Notes: generated from the letters alone by a model not told the origin. A stretch of 64,000 bases of DNA from SVEL01 sp045123575 (GCA_045123575.1 JBGVKG010000005.1:11980-75979); one strand, 5' to 3'; counted from the first letter of the stretch, positions 16,643 through 26,928 are shown. Numbers and translations are program-made.

Positions 16643-17557
16643 CTAGCATCCCTCTCCATCAAAATCAGGAATGAAACTCTCTTTATTTGTTTCTCCCTCT
16701 TGTACATAAGCGTTTTTCACACCTATTTCAATAGCAAAATCAATAACCTTGTCATATTCTCTCGTAGTTATACTTCTGCCAAGCTCAGGATATTTTTCCA
16801 TTCTAGTTGTAACAACTGGCGTATACTGATTCATTATGCTTATATAGATGCTATCTCCATAGGTATTATAAAGGTAATCTATTATATTTCTTGAATCTAA
16901 CGTATGCCCCGGTAATATCATATGCCTAACTATCACGCCTCGCCTTAGTATACCCATATCATCAAACACAGGCTCACCGACCTGACGAAACATCTCTGCT
17001 ATTGCTTCCTTAGCATATCTAGTATAATCCATACATTTAGAATACTTTAATGCCAATTCATTATCAAAATACTTAAAATCAGGAAGATAAATATCAATAT
17101 ATCCGTCTAATTCTTCTAGAACAGAAACCTTCTCATATCCGCTTGTATTATATACAAAAGGTAAGTCAAAGCCCTTGTCCTTCGCTAATGCTATTGCTTC
17201 TTTAATATGTGGCATAAAGTGAGTAGGTGTGACAAAATTAATATTATTAGCTCCTTTTTCCTTAAGCTCATAAAAAATGTCTACAAGTCTTTCCACTGTA
17301 ACCGCTGTGCCATAAGGTGACTTTCCGTCTGATATAGCATAGTTTTGACAAAACACGCACCCTAATGAACAACCTGTAAAAAAGATTGTTCCAGAGCCTT
17401 CCTTTCCTGATATACATGGCTCTTCCCAATAATGAAGCGCCGCTCTGGCAATCATACACTTGTCACTACTATTACATATACCTTTACCTGTGCGTCTGTC
17501 CACCTTGCAATTTCTAGGACACATCTGGCAATTTATGTAACCATCTGTTTTTAACAT
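16643..17557 (-). CDS. PflX-like radical SAM protein
   Basis: 304 residues. The radical SAM cluster motif is FTGCSLGCVFCQN. The N-terminus carries further cysteines (CQMCPRNCKVDR, GICNSSDKCM), as in the COG1313 group often called putative pyruvate-formate-lyase-activating enzyme PflX. The partner enzyme of this group is not established. It starts 41 bases after the response regulator gene, with AAAGGAA upstream, and could be cotranscribed with the exporter/two-component operon. Confidence 0.85.
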   Translation of the reverse strand: MLKTDGYINCQMCPRNCKVDRRTGKGICNSSDKCMIARAALHYWEEPCISGKEGSGTIFFTGCSLGCVFCQNYAISDGKSPYGTAVTVERLVDIFYELKEKGANNINFVTPTHFMPHIKEAIALAKDKGFDLPFVYNTSGYEKVSVLEELDGYIDIYLPDFKYFDNELALKYSKCMDYTRYAKEAIAEMFRQVGEPVFDDMGILRRGVIVRHMILPGHTLDSRNIIDYLYNTYGDSIYISIMNQYTPVVTTRMEKYPELGRSITTREYDKVIDFAIEIGVKNAYVQEGETNKESFIPDFDGEGC

Positions 17558-17598
17558 AACTTACATTCCTTTAATTATGACTCTAAAATCCTGCGTTT

Positions 17599-18249
17599 CT
17601 ACTTTCTCTTTAGATAATATATAGCTAGCTGTGTTCTATCTCTAAGCTCTAATTTCTCTAAAATAGTGCTTATATAATTTCTCACAGTTCCCTCACTTAG
17701 ATACAATTTAGCGGCTATCTCCTTATTACTTAACCCTTCGGCCACCTGCTCCATTATCTCTATTTCTTTCTTAGTAAGCTCTCCTTCCGCCAAGAGTTCA
17801 TCTATCCTTACAATTGAATCTGCACTCGCAGTTTCATTTCTCTGTAAAATGTCTGGTAACTTTGACATTACCTGCCCACCAAATACACTTTGCCCACTAT
17901 AAGCAGCTTTAATAGCTGGTATAATACTCTCAAAATCCTGCTTTAATAAATAACCTCTAGCCCCAAGGTGCAAAGCCTTTACTATGTATTCGTCATCCGA
18001 AAATGTTGTTAAAAATAATATATTAGCATCTTTATACTGGGCAAATATCTTCTGCGCCGCATCTAATCCATTTAGTACATCCATACGTATATCCATCAAT
18101 AATACATCTGGCTTATATTCACTGTAAAGATTGATAGCCTCCTGCCCATTATTTCCTATAGCCACCACTTCAATGTCACTATCACTTTCTAAGATAGTCT
18201 TTAAAGACATAGTTACAAATACATCATCATCCACTACTAATACTCTCAT
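17599..18249 (-). CDS. NarL/LuxR-family response regulator
   Basis: 216 residues from the ATG at 18249, which follows AGGTGGG; a GTG four codons upstream is less likely. The receiver domain has acidic VVDDDV, the phospho-aspartate in DVLLMDIRMD and the lysine in LLKQDF. The C-terminal HTH_LuxR domain has LTKKEIEIMEQVAEGLSNKE. It is paired with the histidine kinase directly upstream (20 bases) and probably controls the adjacent ABC exporter operon. Confidence 0.92.
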   Translation of the reverse strand: MRVLVVDDDVFVTMSLKTILESDSDIEVVAIGNNGQEAINLYSEYKPDVLLMDIRMDVLNGLDAAQKIFAQYKDANILFLTTFSDDEYIVKALHLGARGYLLKQDFESIIPAIKAAYSGQSVFGGQVMSKLPDILQRNETASADSIVRIDELLAEGELTKKEIEIMEQVAEGLSNKEIAAKLYLSEGTVRNYISTILEKLELRDRTQLAIYYLKRK

Positions 18250-18269
18250 TCTATTTCCCACCTGTTTTA

Positions 18270-19370
18270 CTAATTTTTCTTTGGAATAGATATAAATATT
18301 TTAAATCCATTTTCACACCTAAAGCTGATATTTCCACCAAATGCTGCAATACGTTCTCGCATATTCTCAAGTCCTATTCCTTGACTTAACTTTATTCCAT
18401 TATCATTCTTCGAAGTTTTTGCACTACTTCCATTATCTTCTATAAGCACTTGATATAACGCCGGATGTTCCCTAAGTACCATATTAACCTTTGTACTGTC
18501 GCTATGCTTGACGGTATTAGTCAAAGCTTCCTTAACTATAGCCACTATACAGTACTTAAGCTCCTTTGGTGCATACGGACTTATATCATAATCGACGCTT
18601 ATCTCAAGTCCATCATACTGTGAAGTCATATTCATTATAAGGTATTCTAAATCAACCGAATCATCCTTTAAATCATGGACACTCTCTCTAATGTTATTCA
18701 TAGCGGTATCTAACGAATCTTTAAGTCCTCTTAAAGGTATATCCAGTTTCTCATCCTTATTTATAGCCAATATAGCTCCTAACTGTAATATTGAACGAGA
18801 CAGCATATGCCCTACATGGTCATGTATCTCTCTGGCAATTCTGTTTCTCTCCTTCAAAGTAGCTGCATGAATATCCATATCCTGCTGCTTTAACCACAAT
18901 TCTTTACTTTGACTAGCTCTTTGTTTAAGAAGAGAATCTGTATCCTGTATGTCATGAAGTTTTCTTTTTAATTCTATTTCTCTATAGCTTCGAATCCCCA
19001 TAGCAATTCCAAGCATCGTTATAATAACATACAATAATGTATTATAAGATATCAACGAATAATCCGTCTCACTAGCATATATAATCACACCAATTATCAT
19101 ATATATAGGTAATGTTATAAACTGCTTAACTCTAGCATTTTCGTATAAAATCAATGGGATAAATATGGCAATCTGCGGTTCCCATAATATAAGCATGGCA
19201 TATATAGCCGTAACTATAGTCACAGATTTTCTACTTTCAAAATATATCAAGGCACATTCCATACTTAAGACCACAAGAAACAGGCAGACTATTAGATAGT
19301 CTACCTGCTTTATACCTGTCATCAATATGCACATCAATGCCATTATTATCTTGTCAAATACAACCGACAT
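18270..19370 (-). CDS. HisKA_3-type sensor histidine kinase
   Basis: 366 residues. Several N-terminal hydrophobic segments (about residues 1-130) with very short loops suggest membrane-internal sensing. A coiled coil leads to the HisKA_3 H-box RIAREIHDHVGH, and a HATPase_c domain follows with NTVKHS (N box), EDNGSS (G1) and GIGLENMRERI (G2). This architecture matches kinases paired with NarL regulators. GAGGAAG precedes the ATG, six bases after the permease stop. The signal is probably envelope stress or an exported or toxic compound handled by the linked transporter; that part is inference. Confidence 0.9.
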   Translation of the reverse strand: MSVVFDKIIMALMCILMTGIKQVDYLIVCLFLVVLSMECALIYFESRKSVTIVTAIYAMLILWEPQIAIFIPLILYENARVKQFITLPIYMIIGVIIYASETDYSLISYNTLLYVIITMLGIAMGIRSYREIELKRKLHDIQDTDSLLKQRASQSKELWLKQQDMDIHAATLKERNRIAREIHDHVGHMLSRSILQLGAILAINKDEKLDIPLRGLKDSLDTAMNNIRESVHDLKDDSVDLEYLIMNMTSQYDGLEISVDYDISPYAPKELKYCIVAIVKEALTNTVKHSDSTKVNMVLREHPALYQVLIEDNGSSAKTSKNDNGIKLSQGIGLENMRERIAAFGGNISFRCENGFKIFISIPKKN

Positions 19371-19375
19371 GTATA

Positions 19376-20572
19376 TTAAGCTTCCTCTCTTTTGTACTTA
19401 AGTACTGCTAAGCCTGCACATATAAACGCCGCTGCAAATAGGAGCTGTATTCCACAATTCCTTCCGAATTCTGCCACATTTAATTCTGCAAAACTTTTCA
19501 CCCCTATAATACCATCATTTGCCTTAACATACCAGTATGTAGGTGTAAATCTTGCAATATTTAATAAAGTGTCACCTGCAAATTCCAATGGAACAAATAT
19601 ACCACCAAGGAAAGAGAAGCCCAATGATATAACATTTCCGAATGCTCCCATAGTAGCTGTATTCGAAAATACAAATCCACCAAAGAATGCAATACTAAGT
19701 GAAAGTATCAGAAAGCAAAGTGTCAATATAAGATAACATATGGTCTCTGTCATAGACATTACTTCGCCACAGCCTACAAACTGGGCTAATATGTGAAATG
19801 CTGCAAACACTACTGCTCCAAAAGTAATAGTACCTAACGCCATCTGTATGCTATAACTCTTAAAGCTCTGAGCTGATACATTTATACGCTTTGCAATATC
19901 CTTCTTACCAAATACTATAATAATAGGTCCAAGTCCTGTTATAACTATAGCAAGGAATATATATGGTATATAATTCCAGAAATAATAATGTGAAGGTTTC
20001 TCACTTGAAGTACTTGTCGATACAGGATTTCCGTTAGCATCCTTGTCAGTTGTGTTTGATGCTAAATCAACTTGCACACTTTTACTCATAGTGTCACTTG
20101 TTTTTGTCAATGCCTCTTCCAGATTATAACCTGCAGCCAGATACGATTTCAGCACCTGCATATAGTTCTCTACTTCCATATCCATATAGTATCCAACCGA
20201 AGAATCAGACACCTTATAATTCATAAATTCCATATCTTCGCCAGCTTCTATGGCGCTTTCAAAACCCTCAGGTATAACGACAGCATAGTATATCTCTCTG
20301 TAATAAAGAGATAACTTTAATGCTTCCTCATCATCCTCTAGTTCTACATAATTATTTTTTATAGAAAGGTAATCCTTTAAAGCCTCTCCAAGCTCGCTTT
20401 CATCTCTATTAAATACTGTAAAACTAATCTCCTCATCCTTGTACATCATCTCCTGATTATCGCTGCTTTGAGATGACATCATAACTGACAACACCATAAA
20501 TATAATGAAATATATGGCCATAGAAGGGAGATATTTCTTTGCTATTTTCATAAATGCCTTATAAGTTTGCAT
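19376..20572 (-). CDS. ABC-2 type exporter permease (second)
   Basis: 398 residues of the ABC2_membrane_3 (YhgE/LinRN-like) architecture: one N-terminal membrane segment, a large extracellular region (about residues 30-195) and five to six C-terminal segments ending in KYKREE. It overlaps the upstream permease gene by 14 bases, and AAGGAGGG provides the ribosome site. The two permeases probably form a heterodimer with the ATPase encoded first in the operon. Confidence 0.85.
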   Translation of the reverse strand: MQTYKAFMKIAKKYLPSMAIYFIIFMVLSVMMSSQSSDNQEMMYKDEEISFTVFNRDESELGEALKDYLSIKNNYVELEDDEEALKLSLYYREIYYAVVIPEGFESAIEAGEDMEFMNYKVSDSSVGYYMDMEVENYMQVLKSYLAAGYNLEEALTKTSDTMSKSVQVDLASNTTDKDANGNPVSTSTSSEKPSHYYFWNYIPYIFLAIVITGLGPIIIVFGKKDIAKRINVSAQSFKSYSIQMALGTITFGAVVFAAFHILAQFVGCGEVMSMTETICYLILTLCFLILSLSIAFFGGFVFSNTATMGAFGNVISLGFSFLGGIFVPLEFAGDTLLNIARFTPTYWYVKANDGIIGVKSFAELNVAEFGRNCGIQLLFAAAFICAGLAVLKYKREEA

Positions 20573-21731
20573 ATTTTTCCCTCCTTAATACTACAACTGA
20601 TACTACTGTTAATATAACAGTCCATATTACTATAGCTATCATACTTTTTATATACATAGACAAATCATCATATGCACATATTGAATAGAAACAATCTGAT
20701 ATCAAAGCTGCCGGATTGATTCTATTTATAATAGGACAGTTTTTTTCTATTACAAACTTCATATCGCCAACCATAAGACCGGCAAGAAAGTTTAAAAATA
20801 ATATAACAGCCATGGATATTCCATCTTTAGCACTCTTATTACACTTTAATAGCACACCAAAGGCATAACCTAACGCTACTCCAAGTAGAGATGCCGCAAT
20901 ACTTGCAAGGAATATAAGTGCATACTTATCACCTAAATTTACACCTAATATACATGTTAAATATATAAACAGTATAACAAACATGAGCTCTATTACAGTT
21001 ACTGCAGCAAAGAACTCTGATATTATTCCTAATAGTTTCTTCGTTGGAGCTACACATCTTCTAGCACCTAAAGCTGACTGATCAGCCTGACCATACTCTG
21101 TATTTAACATACCGTAAGATGAGCCAAACATACATACCATAGCAAATAATGCAAAGAAATACTGATTGTATGGATCCATATTTTTAGCATTTACAGATAA
21201 ATCCTTATTGATATCTACATCACTGTACAGTTCCGCTATAACCGACTCTACTGATGATGGATTAGTAGCTATAGCGTCATCTATAACATGGCTACTTCTT
21301 ACATACACATTGATAATATTTTTTAAGATAGTCTCTGATATACCATTTCCTCCAAAGAGTAGTGAAAGCTCAGTTTTTTTGTCACCCTTAGATAATACAA
21401 CGATACCATCAGCCTTTTCACCATTTACAAGTTCTAAAGCCTCATCATATTCTGCATATGTAATTACAAAATATCCCTCTTCCTCCATGGTGTCTAAGAA
21501 AGCCTTAAGACCTTCATCTCCGTCTATTATGTCTTTACCGGTCTTATCTGAAGTCTTCTCTGCACTTATAACAACATTAACTGTTGAAAAGCCTTCAACC
21601 TGCTCGGTAATATTGGAGAATGTCATATAAAATAATGTACCTAATATAATCGGGAACATTCCCATCCAGAAGAAAAGGTATTTATTTTTCAACATTACCT
21701 TGACTCTGTATTTGTATAAATGCCAAAACAT
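20559..21731 (-). CDS. ABC-2 type exporter permease (first)
   Basis: 390 residues with the same plan as its neighbour: one N-terminal segment, an extracellular domain (about residues 35-185) and about six C-terminal segments. Weak resemblance between the two suggests an old duplication. It begins 11 bases after the ATPase gene with a GGGGG-rich ribosome site. The substrate is unknown; such systems export antimicrobial compounds, lipids or peptides. Confidence 0.85.
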   Translation of the reverse strand: MFWHLYKYRVKVMLKNKYLFFWMGMFPIILGTLFYMTFSNITEQVEGFSTVNVVISAEKTSDKTGKDIIDGDEGLKAFLDTMEEEGYFVITYAEYDEALELVNGEKADGIVVLSKGDKKTELSLLFGGNGISETILKNIINVYVRSSHVIDDAIATNPSSVESVIAELYSDVDINKDLSVNAKNMDPYNQYFFALFAMVCMFGSSYGMLNTEYGQADQSALGARRCVAPTKKLLGIISEFFAAVTVIELMFVILFIYLTCILGVNLGDKYALIFLASIAASLLGVALGYAFGVLLKCNKSAKDGISMAVILFLNFLAGLMVGDMKFVIEKNCPIINRINPAALISDCFYSICAYDDLSMYIKSMIAIVIWTVILTVVSVVVLRREKYANL

Positions 21732-21742
21732 AACTATTCCCC

Positions 21743-22681
21743 CTAATCTCTAAGTTCTTTTCCTGTTATCTCAAGGAATACATCGTTTAATGTTGGTAAC
21801 TCTGAATATACCCTGCCAAACTGTATATCCTTTGCCTTTAAGAAATCTACAAGGCGAACCAAATTTCTCTGGCCCTTTGTATAATGTAATTTCAAATGAT
21901 TATCAACATACTCAACCTTATATACGTGTGGTAATTCCTTTACTTCAGATATAAGTTCCTCTGATGCATTTAATATCTCTACCTGTATTGTCTCACCAGT
22001 CTTAATCATATTCTTAAGCTGGTCTGTTGTGCCGATAGCAAGATTCTTACCTTGGTCCATTATGGCTATTCTAGTACATATCTGTTCTACTTCCTCCATA
22101 TAATGAGAAGTATATATGATAGTTGCACCATTTTTATTAAGTTCCATAATGCCCTCAAGTATCTTATTTCTACTCTGTGGGTCTACTGCAACTGTCGGCT
22201 CATCCATAAAGATTAACTTTGGTTTATGAGCTATACCGCATGCAATATTGAGTCTTCTAAGAAGACCACCAGAAAGCTTTTTAGGCTGAAACTTTCTAAA
22301 CTCCTCTAAGCCTGCAAACTCTATAGCTTCATCTACATACTGCTTTCTAAGCTTCTTATCCTTTATGTACAATCCACAGAAATAGTCAATATTTTCCTGT
22401 ACTGTCAATTCATCAAATACTGCAACATTCTGCAATACTACGCCTATATCCTTCTTAGAAGCATAACTGCTTGCATCCATAGGCTTGCCAAACACCTTAA
22501 TAGAGCCCTTGTCATACTTTAGAAGTCCAAGTATACAATTGATAGTGGTTGACTTTCCACTTCCGTTTGGGCCTAATAATCCAAAAACTTCTCCTTCCTC
22601 TATCTCTAGATTAAAGTGATCTAAAGCAACTAGTTCCTTGTATCTTTTTACTAATCCATCTACTTCTACTATCTTGCTCAT
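21743..22681 (-). CDS. ABC exporter ATPase
   Basis: 312 residues. Walker A GPNGSGKST, signature LSGGLLRRLNIA, Walker B LIFMDEPTVAVD and switch TSHYMEEVE identify a CcmA/DrrA-type exporter ATPase. The C-terminal 80 residues are the accessory domain common in this class. It leads the five-gene operon ATPase, permease, permease, kinase, regulator. Confidence 0.92.
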   Translation of the reverse strand: MSKIVEVDGLVKRYKELVALDHFNLEIEEGEVFGLLGPNGSGKSTTINCILGLLKYDKGSIKVFGKPMDASSYASKKDIGVVLQNVAVFDELTVQENIDYFCGLYIKDKKLRKQYVDEAIEFAGLEEFRKFQPKKLSGGLLRRLNIACGIAHKPKLIFMDEPTVAVDPQSRNKILEGIMELNKNGATIIYTSHYMEEVEQICTRIAIMDQGKNLAIGTTDQLKNMIKTGETIQVEILNASEELISEVKELPHVYKVEYVDNHLKLHYTKGQRNLVRLVDFLKAKDIQFGRVYSELPTLNDVFLEITGKELRD

Positions 22682-22817
22682 ATTTCCATTTCCTTTCTTG
22701 TTGAGAATATATCATTTTCTAAGAATCCTTTTATCCTCCATATGTTTATTTCCTTTAGATTCTTCATTTATATGACATTAGTATAATATCATTTTTATCT
22801 ATACTCGAACAGTGATT

Positions 22818-22851
22818 TTTGTCATAACTTCTATTTATTACATTTGTCATA
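22818..22851. promoter_or_regulatory. Direct repeats TTTGTCATA, possible regulator sites
   Basis: Two identical nine-base copies at 22818-22826 and 22843-22851 are spaced 25 bases apart, start to start, upstream of the exporter operon. This spacing is about two and a half helical turns. They could bind the NarL-type regulator encoded in the operon; this is only a positional suggestion. Confidence 0.3.
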
Positions 22852-22861
22852 TCTGATTAAA

Positions 22862-22915
22862 CATAAAAATGCACCTCTAAATGCCAATTATAATTCATCA
22901 ACATTTAGGGTGCAT
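22862..22915 (-). terminator. Terminator after the alpha-amylase gene
   Basis: Arms ATGCACC-CTAAATG and CATTTAG-GTGCAT pair with a one-base bulge around an 18-base loop. Minus-strand RNA continues UUUUUAUGUUU. Confidence 0.8.
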
Positions 22916-22938
22916 TATTATATGTCTTTCCTACACTC

Positions 22939-25062
22939 TTAGATATTATTTTTCTTTTTACGAAGCACTATTACAAAACCTACTGCTCCACCTATAACGG
23001 CCATCACCAATACCGCTATAATCATATAAGTAGCTATATCGTTTCCATCATTTTTATCTGATTTATCATCGCTACTAGTTGTTTCATCATCTGTGTTTTC
23101 TGTATTTGTAGATGTTTCATCACCCTTTGATTCCTCATCTACAGTTTCTTTATTATCTACACTACTGTCATCATCTGGCTTTGTATTATCTTCTGTTGTA
23201 GTCTGCTCCTCTTTTGTAGTATCATCTGACGTAGAAGTATCATTTTTGGTAGTTGTATTCTTTGGAGTTGTACTCTCCTTTGGAGTCGTAGTTTCACCTG
23301 GAGTTGTTGTCTCCTTTGGATTGCTTGATTCTTGATTATCATCTTTCTTGCCATAATCAGACCATGAGCCATTCTTATATATCTTATCAGCACCTGACAA
23401 AAACAAGTCATCTGTCTGCTCTCCGCTACCATTACTAAATATAACATACTGCGCACCTGCTGGAAGCTTCACACTATATACACCGCTACCAACACTTGTA
23501 GCCTTTACTCCTGGCCATTTTGTCATAGTTGTATCTTCATCGCTCCAGTAGTATGCATAAACACTACTCCAATTACTAGTGTTTTGATAATATACTGTAC
23601 CTTCGCGGTCCAACTTATTTCCCACTGCTGGCTTTATATCAGGGCGTTCCATATTCTCACGATATAGAACAGCTATACCTGTAGCCCCAATCTTTCCTGT
23701 CATATTTGTAGATGTAACAGTCCACTTTTCACCTGATACTATATCATAATATACACCTGCCTGAGTTGTTCCGCCACCATTTGGTACTGTTACAGTGAGG
23801 TTTCCACCACTTCCAGCTACTACTACAGCTCCCTTTGTACGGTTAACTACAGCACAGTTACTACCTGTTGTATAATATTCTGCCTGTCCTAGCATATCAT
23901 TATGGAAATGATTAACTGCCGCAACCTCAGTACTTGTAAAGTGTGTACTTCCCTTCTGACCTGCATGAATACTATCCTTTATCTTAGATGCCGGTCTTGA
24001 AAAATAAAGTGCTGTTGCATCATCACGGCTAGCGGCTATGGCATACGCTCTATCTATAACATTCTGACTCATGCCATTTGAGTTACCCCATTCATCACCA
24101 TTTGACCAAGTATCATGACTTTCGCCCCAGTATACAAGCTTATCTCCTGCTACACCTCTAGCTATCCAGTTACCATAACCAGAAGGTACTGTTCCATTGG
24201 CAAATGCCTCACGAAGACTTGTTCCGTATACACTATCTGTAACTGACATATGCTGAGTATATTCAACCATCAAGCTTTCATTTCCTGATGACCTGTCATC
24301 TGGACCAACAAGTATCTCACCATAATGATACAAATCATCTAATGTTACCTTCGACCAGAAATCACAGCCTTCGCTTGGTAAACTAATATGCTTTGCCGCA
24401 TCCCATCGAATACCATCCACACCCATATTCTTTAATTCTTTTATGTAATTGGCCACAACCTGCTGTACATAGCTATGCTCACTATTAAGATCCTTCATAC
24501 CTATATCACCATGTGTAACCTGATAACGGTCTGACCAATTTGATACGCTTCCATAAGTATGCCAGTACTGACCATCTTTTAAGTCTGACTGAATATTCGA
24601 ATGATTGCCTGACAAATGATTAGCTACTACGTCAACAATTACCTTGATTCCATACTTATCTGCCTCTGTACAAAGCTTCTTAAGGTCATTTACAGTACCT
24701 AGTGCATTTGTTCCTGCACACATTCCAAGCGGCTGATATAACCAATACCAGCTACCATATCCACCACCAACCTGTGCTGGTGATGTCTGTACTGATGTAA
24801 ATCCTGCCGCTGCTATATTTGGAAGTTCTGCCGTAATATCGTTATACTTCCAATCGAAGCAATGCAAAATAACACCATCTTGAATGTTGTCAGCTAGGTT
24901 GTAATCATTTGTCTGTGCACTTATTTTCTGGTTGTCTTGCTCGATAGCCTGTACTGTAGGTACACTTATTAAATATGGTACAATTCCTGAAAGTACCATA
25001 CCAAATGCTACAACTGCAGAGAATAATTTTACTCTTAATCTTGTCATACTTTTCTGCTTCAT
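22939..25062 (-). CDS. Cell-surface alpha-amylase (GH13) with starch-binding module
   Basis: 707 residues. Signal peptide (residues about 1-39), then a GH13 barrel (about 55-390) with DVVANHLS, the nucleophile in DGIRWDAAKH, the acid/base glutamate in YGEILVG and the stabilising aspartate in WGESHDTW. An all-beta C domain (about 390-470) is followed by a CBM26-like starch-binding module (about 485-565; VYAYYWSDEDTTMTKWPG). A long Thr/Asp/Glu-rich linker ends in a membrane helix and KKKNN, so the enzyme is displayed on the cell surface by a C-terminal anchor and not by an LPXTG sorting signal. It should begin starch breakdown outside the cell. It is monocistronic, with its own promoter and terminator. 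Confidence 0.93.
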   Translation of the reverse strand: MKQKSMTRLRVKLFSAVVAFGMVLSGIVPYLISVPTVQAIEQDNQKISAQTNDYNLADNIQDGVILHCFDWKYNDITAELPNIAAAGFTSVQTSPAQVGGGYGSWYWLYQPLGMCAGTNALGTVNDLKKLCTEADKYGIKVIVDVVANHLSGNHSNIQSDLKDGQYWHTYGSVSNWSDRYQVTHGDIGMKDLNSEHSYVQQVVANYIKELKNMGVDGIRWDAAKHISLPSEGCDFWSKVTLDDLYHYGEILVGPDDRSSGNESLMVEYTQHMSVTDSVYGTSLREAFANGTVPSGYGNWIARGVAGDKLVYWGESHDTWSNGDEWGNSNGMSQNVIDRAYAIAASRDDATALYFSRPASKIKDSIHAGQKGSTHFTSTEVAAVNHFHNDMLGQAEYYTTGSNCAVVNRTKGAVVVAGSGGNLTVTVPNGGGTTQAGVYYDIVSGEKWTVTSTNMTGKIGATGIAVLYRENMERPDIKPAVGNKLDREGTVYYQNTSNWSSVYAYYWSDEDTTMTKWPGVKATSVGSGVYSVKLPAGAQYVIFSNGSGEQTDDLFLSGADKIYKNGSWSDYGKKDDNQESSNPKETTTPGETTTPKESTTPKNTTTKNDTSTSDDTTKEEQTTTEDNTKPDDDSSVDNKETVDEESKGDETSTNTENTDDETTSSDDKSDKNDGNDIATYMIIAVLVMAVIGGAVGFVIVLRKKKNNI

Positions 25063-25127
25063 TTTTCCGCTCCTAACATAAAAATCTGTTAATAGTTATT
25101 TAACATTATCTACTAATTCTTGTAATA

Positions 25128-25156
25128 AGTATAAATTATCCCTACCATACAATCAA
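25128..25156 (-). promoter_or_regulatory. Promoter of the alpha-amylase gene
   Basis: TTGATT (25156-25151), a 17-base spacer and TATACT (25133-25128) on the minus strand, about 65 bases before the start codon. Confidence 0.65.
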
Positions 25157-25176
25157 GTACATTCTCTTAAACTTAA

Positions 25177-25656
25177 CTAATTTTTATTTCTAAATAATAT
25201 ACTTTCAAGATACTTATTTATTTCATTAATTTTTGCCTGTGTTATCTTATATCCTACAACAGACATCACTATATATGTTACAAAAAATCCAATTAGCGTA
25301 CCTATTAGTGCATTTCCATGCTTGTTTAACTGCCATACAACAACTACTATAGGAACCCATATAATTGACGTTAAAAGACAATATATTATGTTTTGTAAAA
25401 TAAAACCTATCTTCTCATTTTCGTATATAAATGTCATTGCAGCAAATCCAGCACCTATGACTCCATATAACAATACATTAACCTCTACCGCTATAGTTTC
25501 CGATGGGAATAATTCTATAAACTCTGGAGATATCGGTGTAAAATCATCCATTCCTGTGACCATTCTCACTGCCAATTCTATAATTAAATTAGTCAATGCA
25601 CCCAGTACGCTTGATACGCAAAAACTGAATACGCAGCGCTTTAATATATTTTTCAT
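25177..25656 (-). CDS. DUF3021 membrane protein
   Basis: 159 residues with four membrane helices, of the DUF3021 type. These proteins are routinely encoded next to LytTR regulators and are thought to modulate them, as in LytTR regulatory systems where an inhibitory membrane protein sequesters the regulator. It starts 13 bases after the LytTR gene with AAGGAGGAG upstream. The assignment is by topology, length and neighbour. Confidence 0.78.
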   Translation of the reverse strand: MKNILKRCVFSFCVSSVLGALTNLIIELAVRMVTGMDDFTPISPEFIELFPSETIAVEVNVLLYGVIGAGFAAMTFIYENEKIGFILQNIIYCLLTSIIWVPIVVVVWQLNKHGNALIGTLIGFFVTYIVMSVVGYKITQAKINEINKYLESILFRNKN

Positions 25657-25669
25657 TTCGTACTCCTCC

Positions 25670-26116
25670 TTATATTCCCAATGCTTGCTTTAGTCTGGTT
25701 ACATTTCTTCTAGAAGTATAAGTTTCCGACTGGTCAGACATAACCACCTTAATAGTTCCTGTAACACTCATATCAAGCCTCTTTATCTTCTTTATATTAA
25801 CTATCTCTGACTTGGCAATACGTAGAAAAAGAGTATCTGGCAGCTTTTCCTCCAACTCATACAGTTTATAATTCACACTATACTCATTACCTTCGACATC
25901 TCGCGTCAACACCTTTTGACCAGAAGTGTAGAAGCATACGATGTCCTTAAGATTCAATACACATTTCTCGCCTCTTTTATCTGTGCCTGTTATATGAACA
26001 TTCAGCAACTCATCTATATCTCTTATAAGGTCTGTTACCTGCTCGTTCATCTCACTATTGCACACATGTATTTCTGTTTCCCTATAAAGCTTGTCTATCA
26101 CTGCCTTAATCTTCAT
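25670..26116 (-). CDS. LytTR-family DNA-binding regulator
   Basis: 148 residues from the ATG at 26116, which has AAGGTGA seven bases upstream; the ATG two codons earlier is too close to that site. The C-terminal 100 residues are a LytTR domain (DIVCFYTSGQKV, FLRIAKSEIVNIKKI, TYTSRRNVTRLKQ). There is no receiver domain, so it is not a classical response regulator. Together with DUF3021 it forms a regulator plus membrane-modulator pair, following an ABC ATPase and permease. Confidence 0.88.
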   Translation of the reverse strand: MKIKAVIDKLYRETEIHVCNSEMNEQVTDLIRDIDELLNVHITGTDKRGEKCVLNLKDIVCFYTSGQKVLTRDVEGNEYSVNYKLYELEEKLPDTLFLRIAKSEIVNIKKIKRLDMSVTGTIKVVMSDQSETYTSRRNVTRLKQALGI

Positions 26117-26134
26117 ACACATTCACCTTCTGTA

Positions 26135-26920
26135 CTACTTTATATCTGATTTCCTAAATATCAACCATCCAATTATACCACATATGCATATAAATATAAT
26201 ACTAACTCCTATGCCTGCACACATATCTATCATATCTGCAGTTAAACCTAATCTGCTGATACTATAATTGTATGGTGTCAATTTATAGATATTATCCAAT
26301 ATTTTTACCTCTGATACAAGTGCCGAAATCAATGCTGTAAACATTCCAAATATAAATCCAAAAGCTGTAACTGCCACTGTCTTTTTTACCTTCACCGCAA
26401 CGATTATACAGATACTTATCTGACTTATAGTTACTACTATATGCGAAAGATATGATAATATAAGTTTCAAAATGTTAGTCTCACTATTATATTTTATAGC
26501 GTTGTCCATAAATATTGTAACTGCTGTTGGCTGTGCTCCACTCATATCTATTCTAGCTGTGATTAAAACAATTGACCCAATAAGATATGGCATGAGCAAA
26601 ACTATCATCATAGTAATATATACAAGCATGTAGTTTATAACTATCTTTTTTCTACCGTATGAGATTGAACTATGAATTGTTTTATTCTCAAAATCATCAC
26701 CTACTAGTATGCCTACGGTCAATGAACCAAATAACCAAATTATCATAGCGTCTGCAAGCCCTGTTATATTTCCTGCCATATCTACGCCCATATCACCCTT
26801 TGCTACCATTGATGCCAGTATATAATATCCTATTGCAGCAAGATATGTTAACGCCACTGCTATTCTTACACCTTTTGTTTTATACATTCTATATAATGTT
26901 GCCTTATATAACTGTTTCAT
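26135..26920 (-). CDS. ABC-2 family permease
   Basis: 261 residues with six hydrophobic segments, resembling the lantibiotic/bacitracin-type ABC permeases. The polar loop DDFENKTIHSSISYGR is typical of this class. It starts eight bases after the ATPase gene. The substrate is unknown. Confidence 0.82.
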   Translation of the reverse strand: MKQLYKATLYRMYKTKGVRIAVALTYLAAIGYYILASMVAKGDMGVDMAGNITGLADAMIIWLFGSLTVGILVGDDFENKTIHSSISYGRKKIVINYMLVYITMMIVLLMPYLIGSIVLITARIDMSGAQPTAVTIFMDNAIKYNSETNILKLILSYLSHIVVTISQISICIIVAVKVKKTVAVTAFGFIFGMFTALISALVSEVKILDNIYKLTPYNYSISRLGLTADMIDMCAGIGVSIIFICICGIIGWLIFRKSDIK

Positions 26921-26928
26921 ATTATACC

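Noticed and set aside
23093..23456. Open frames on either strand within the amylase linker
   Set aside because: They mirror the low-complexity Thr/Asp/Glu linker of the amylase and have no ribosome site.
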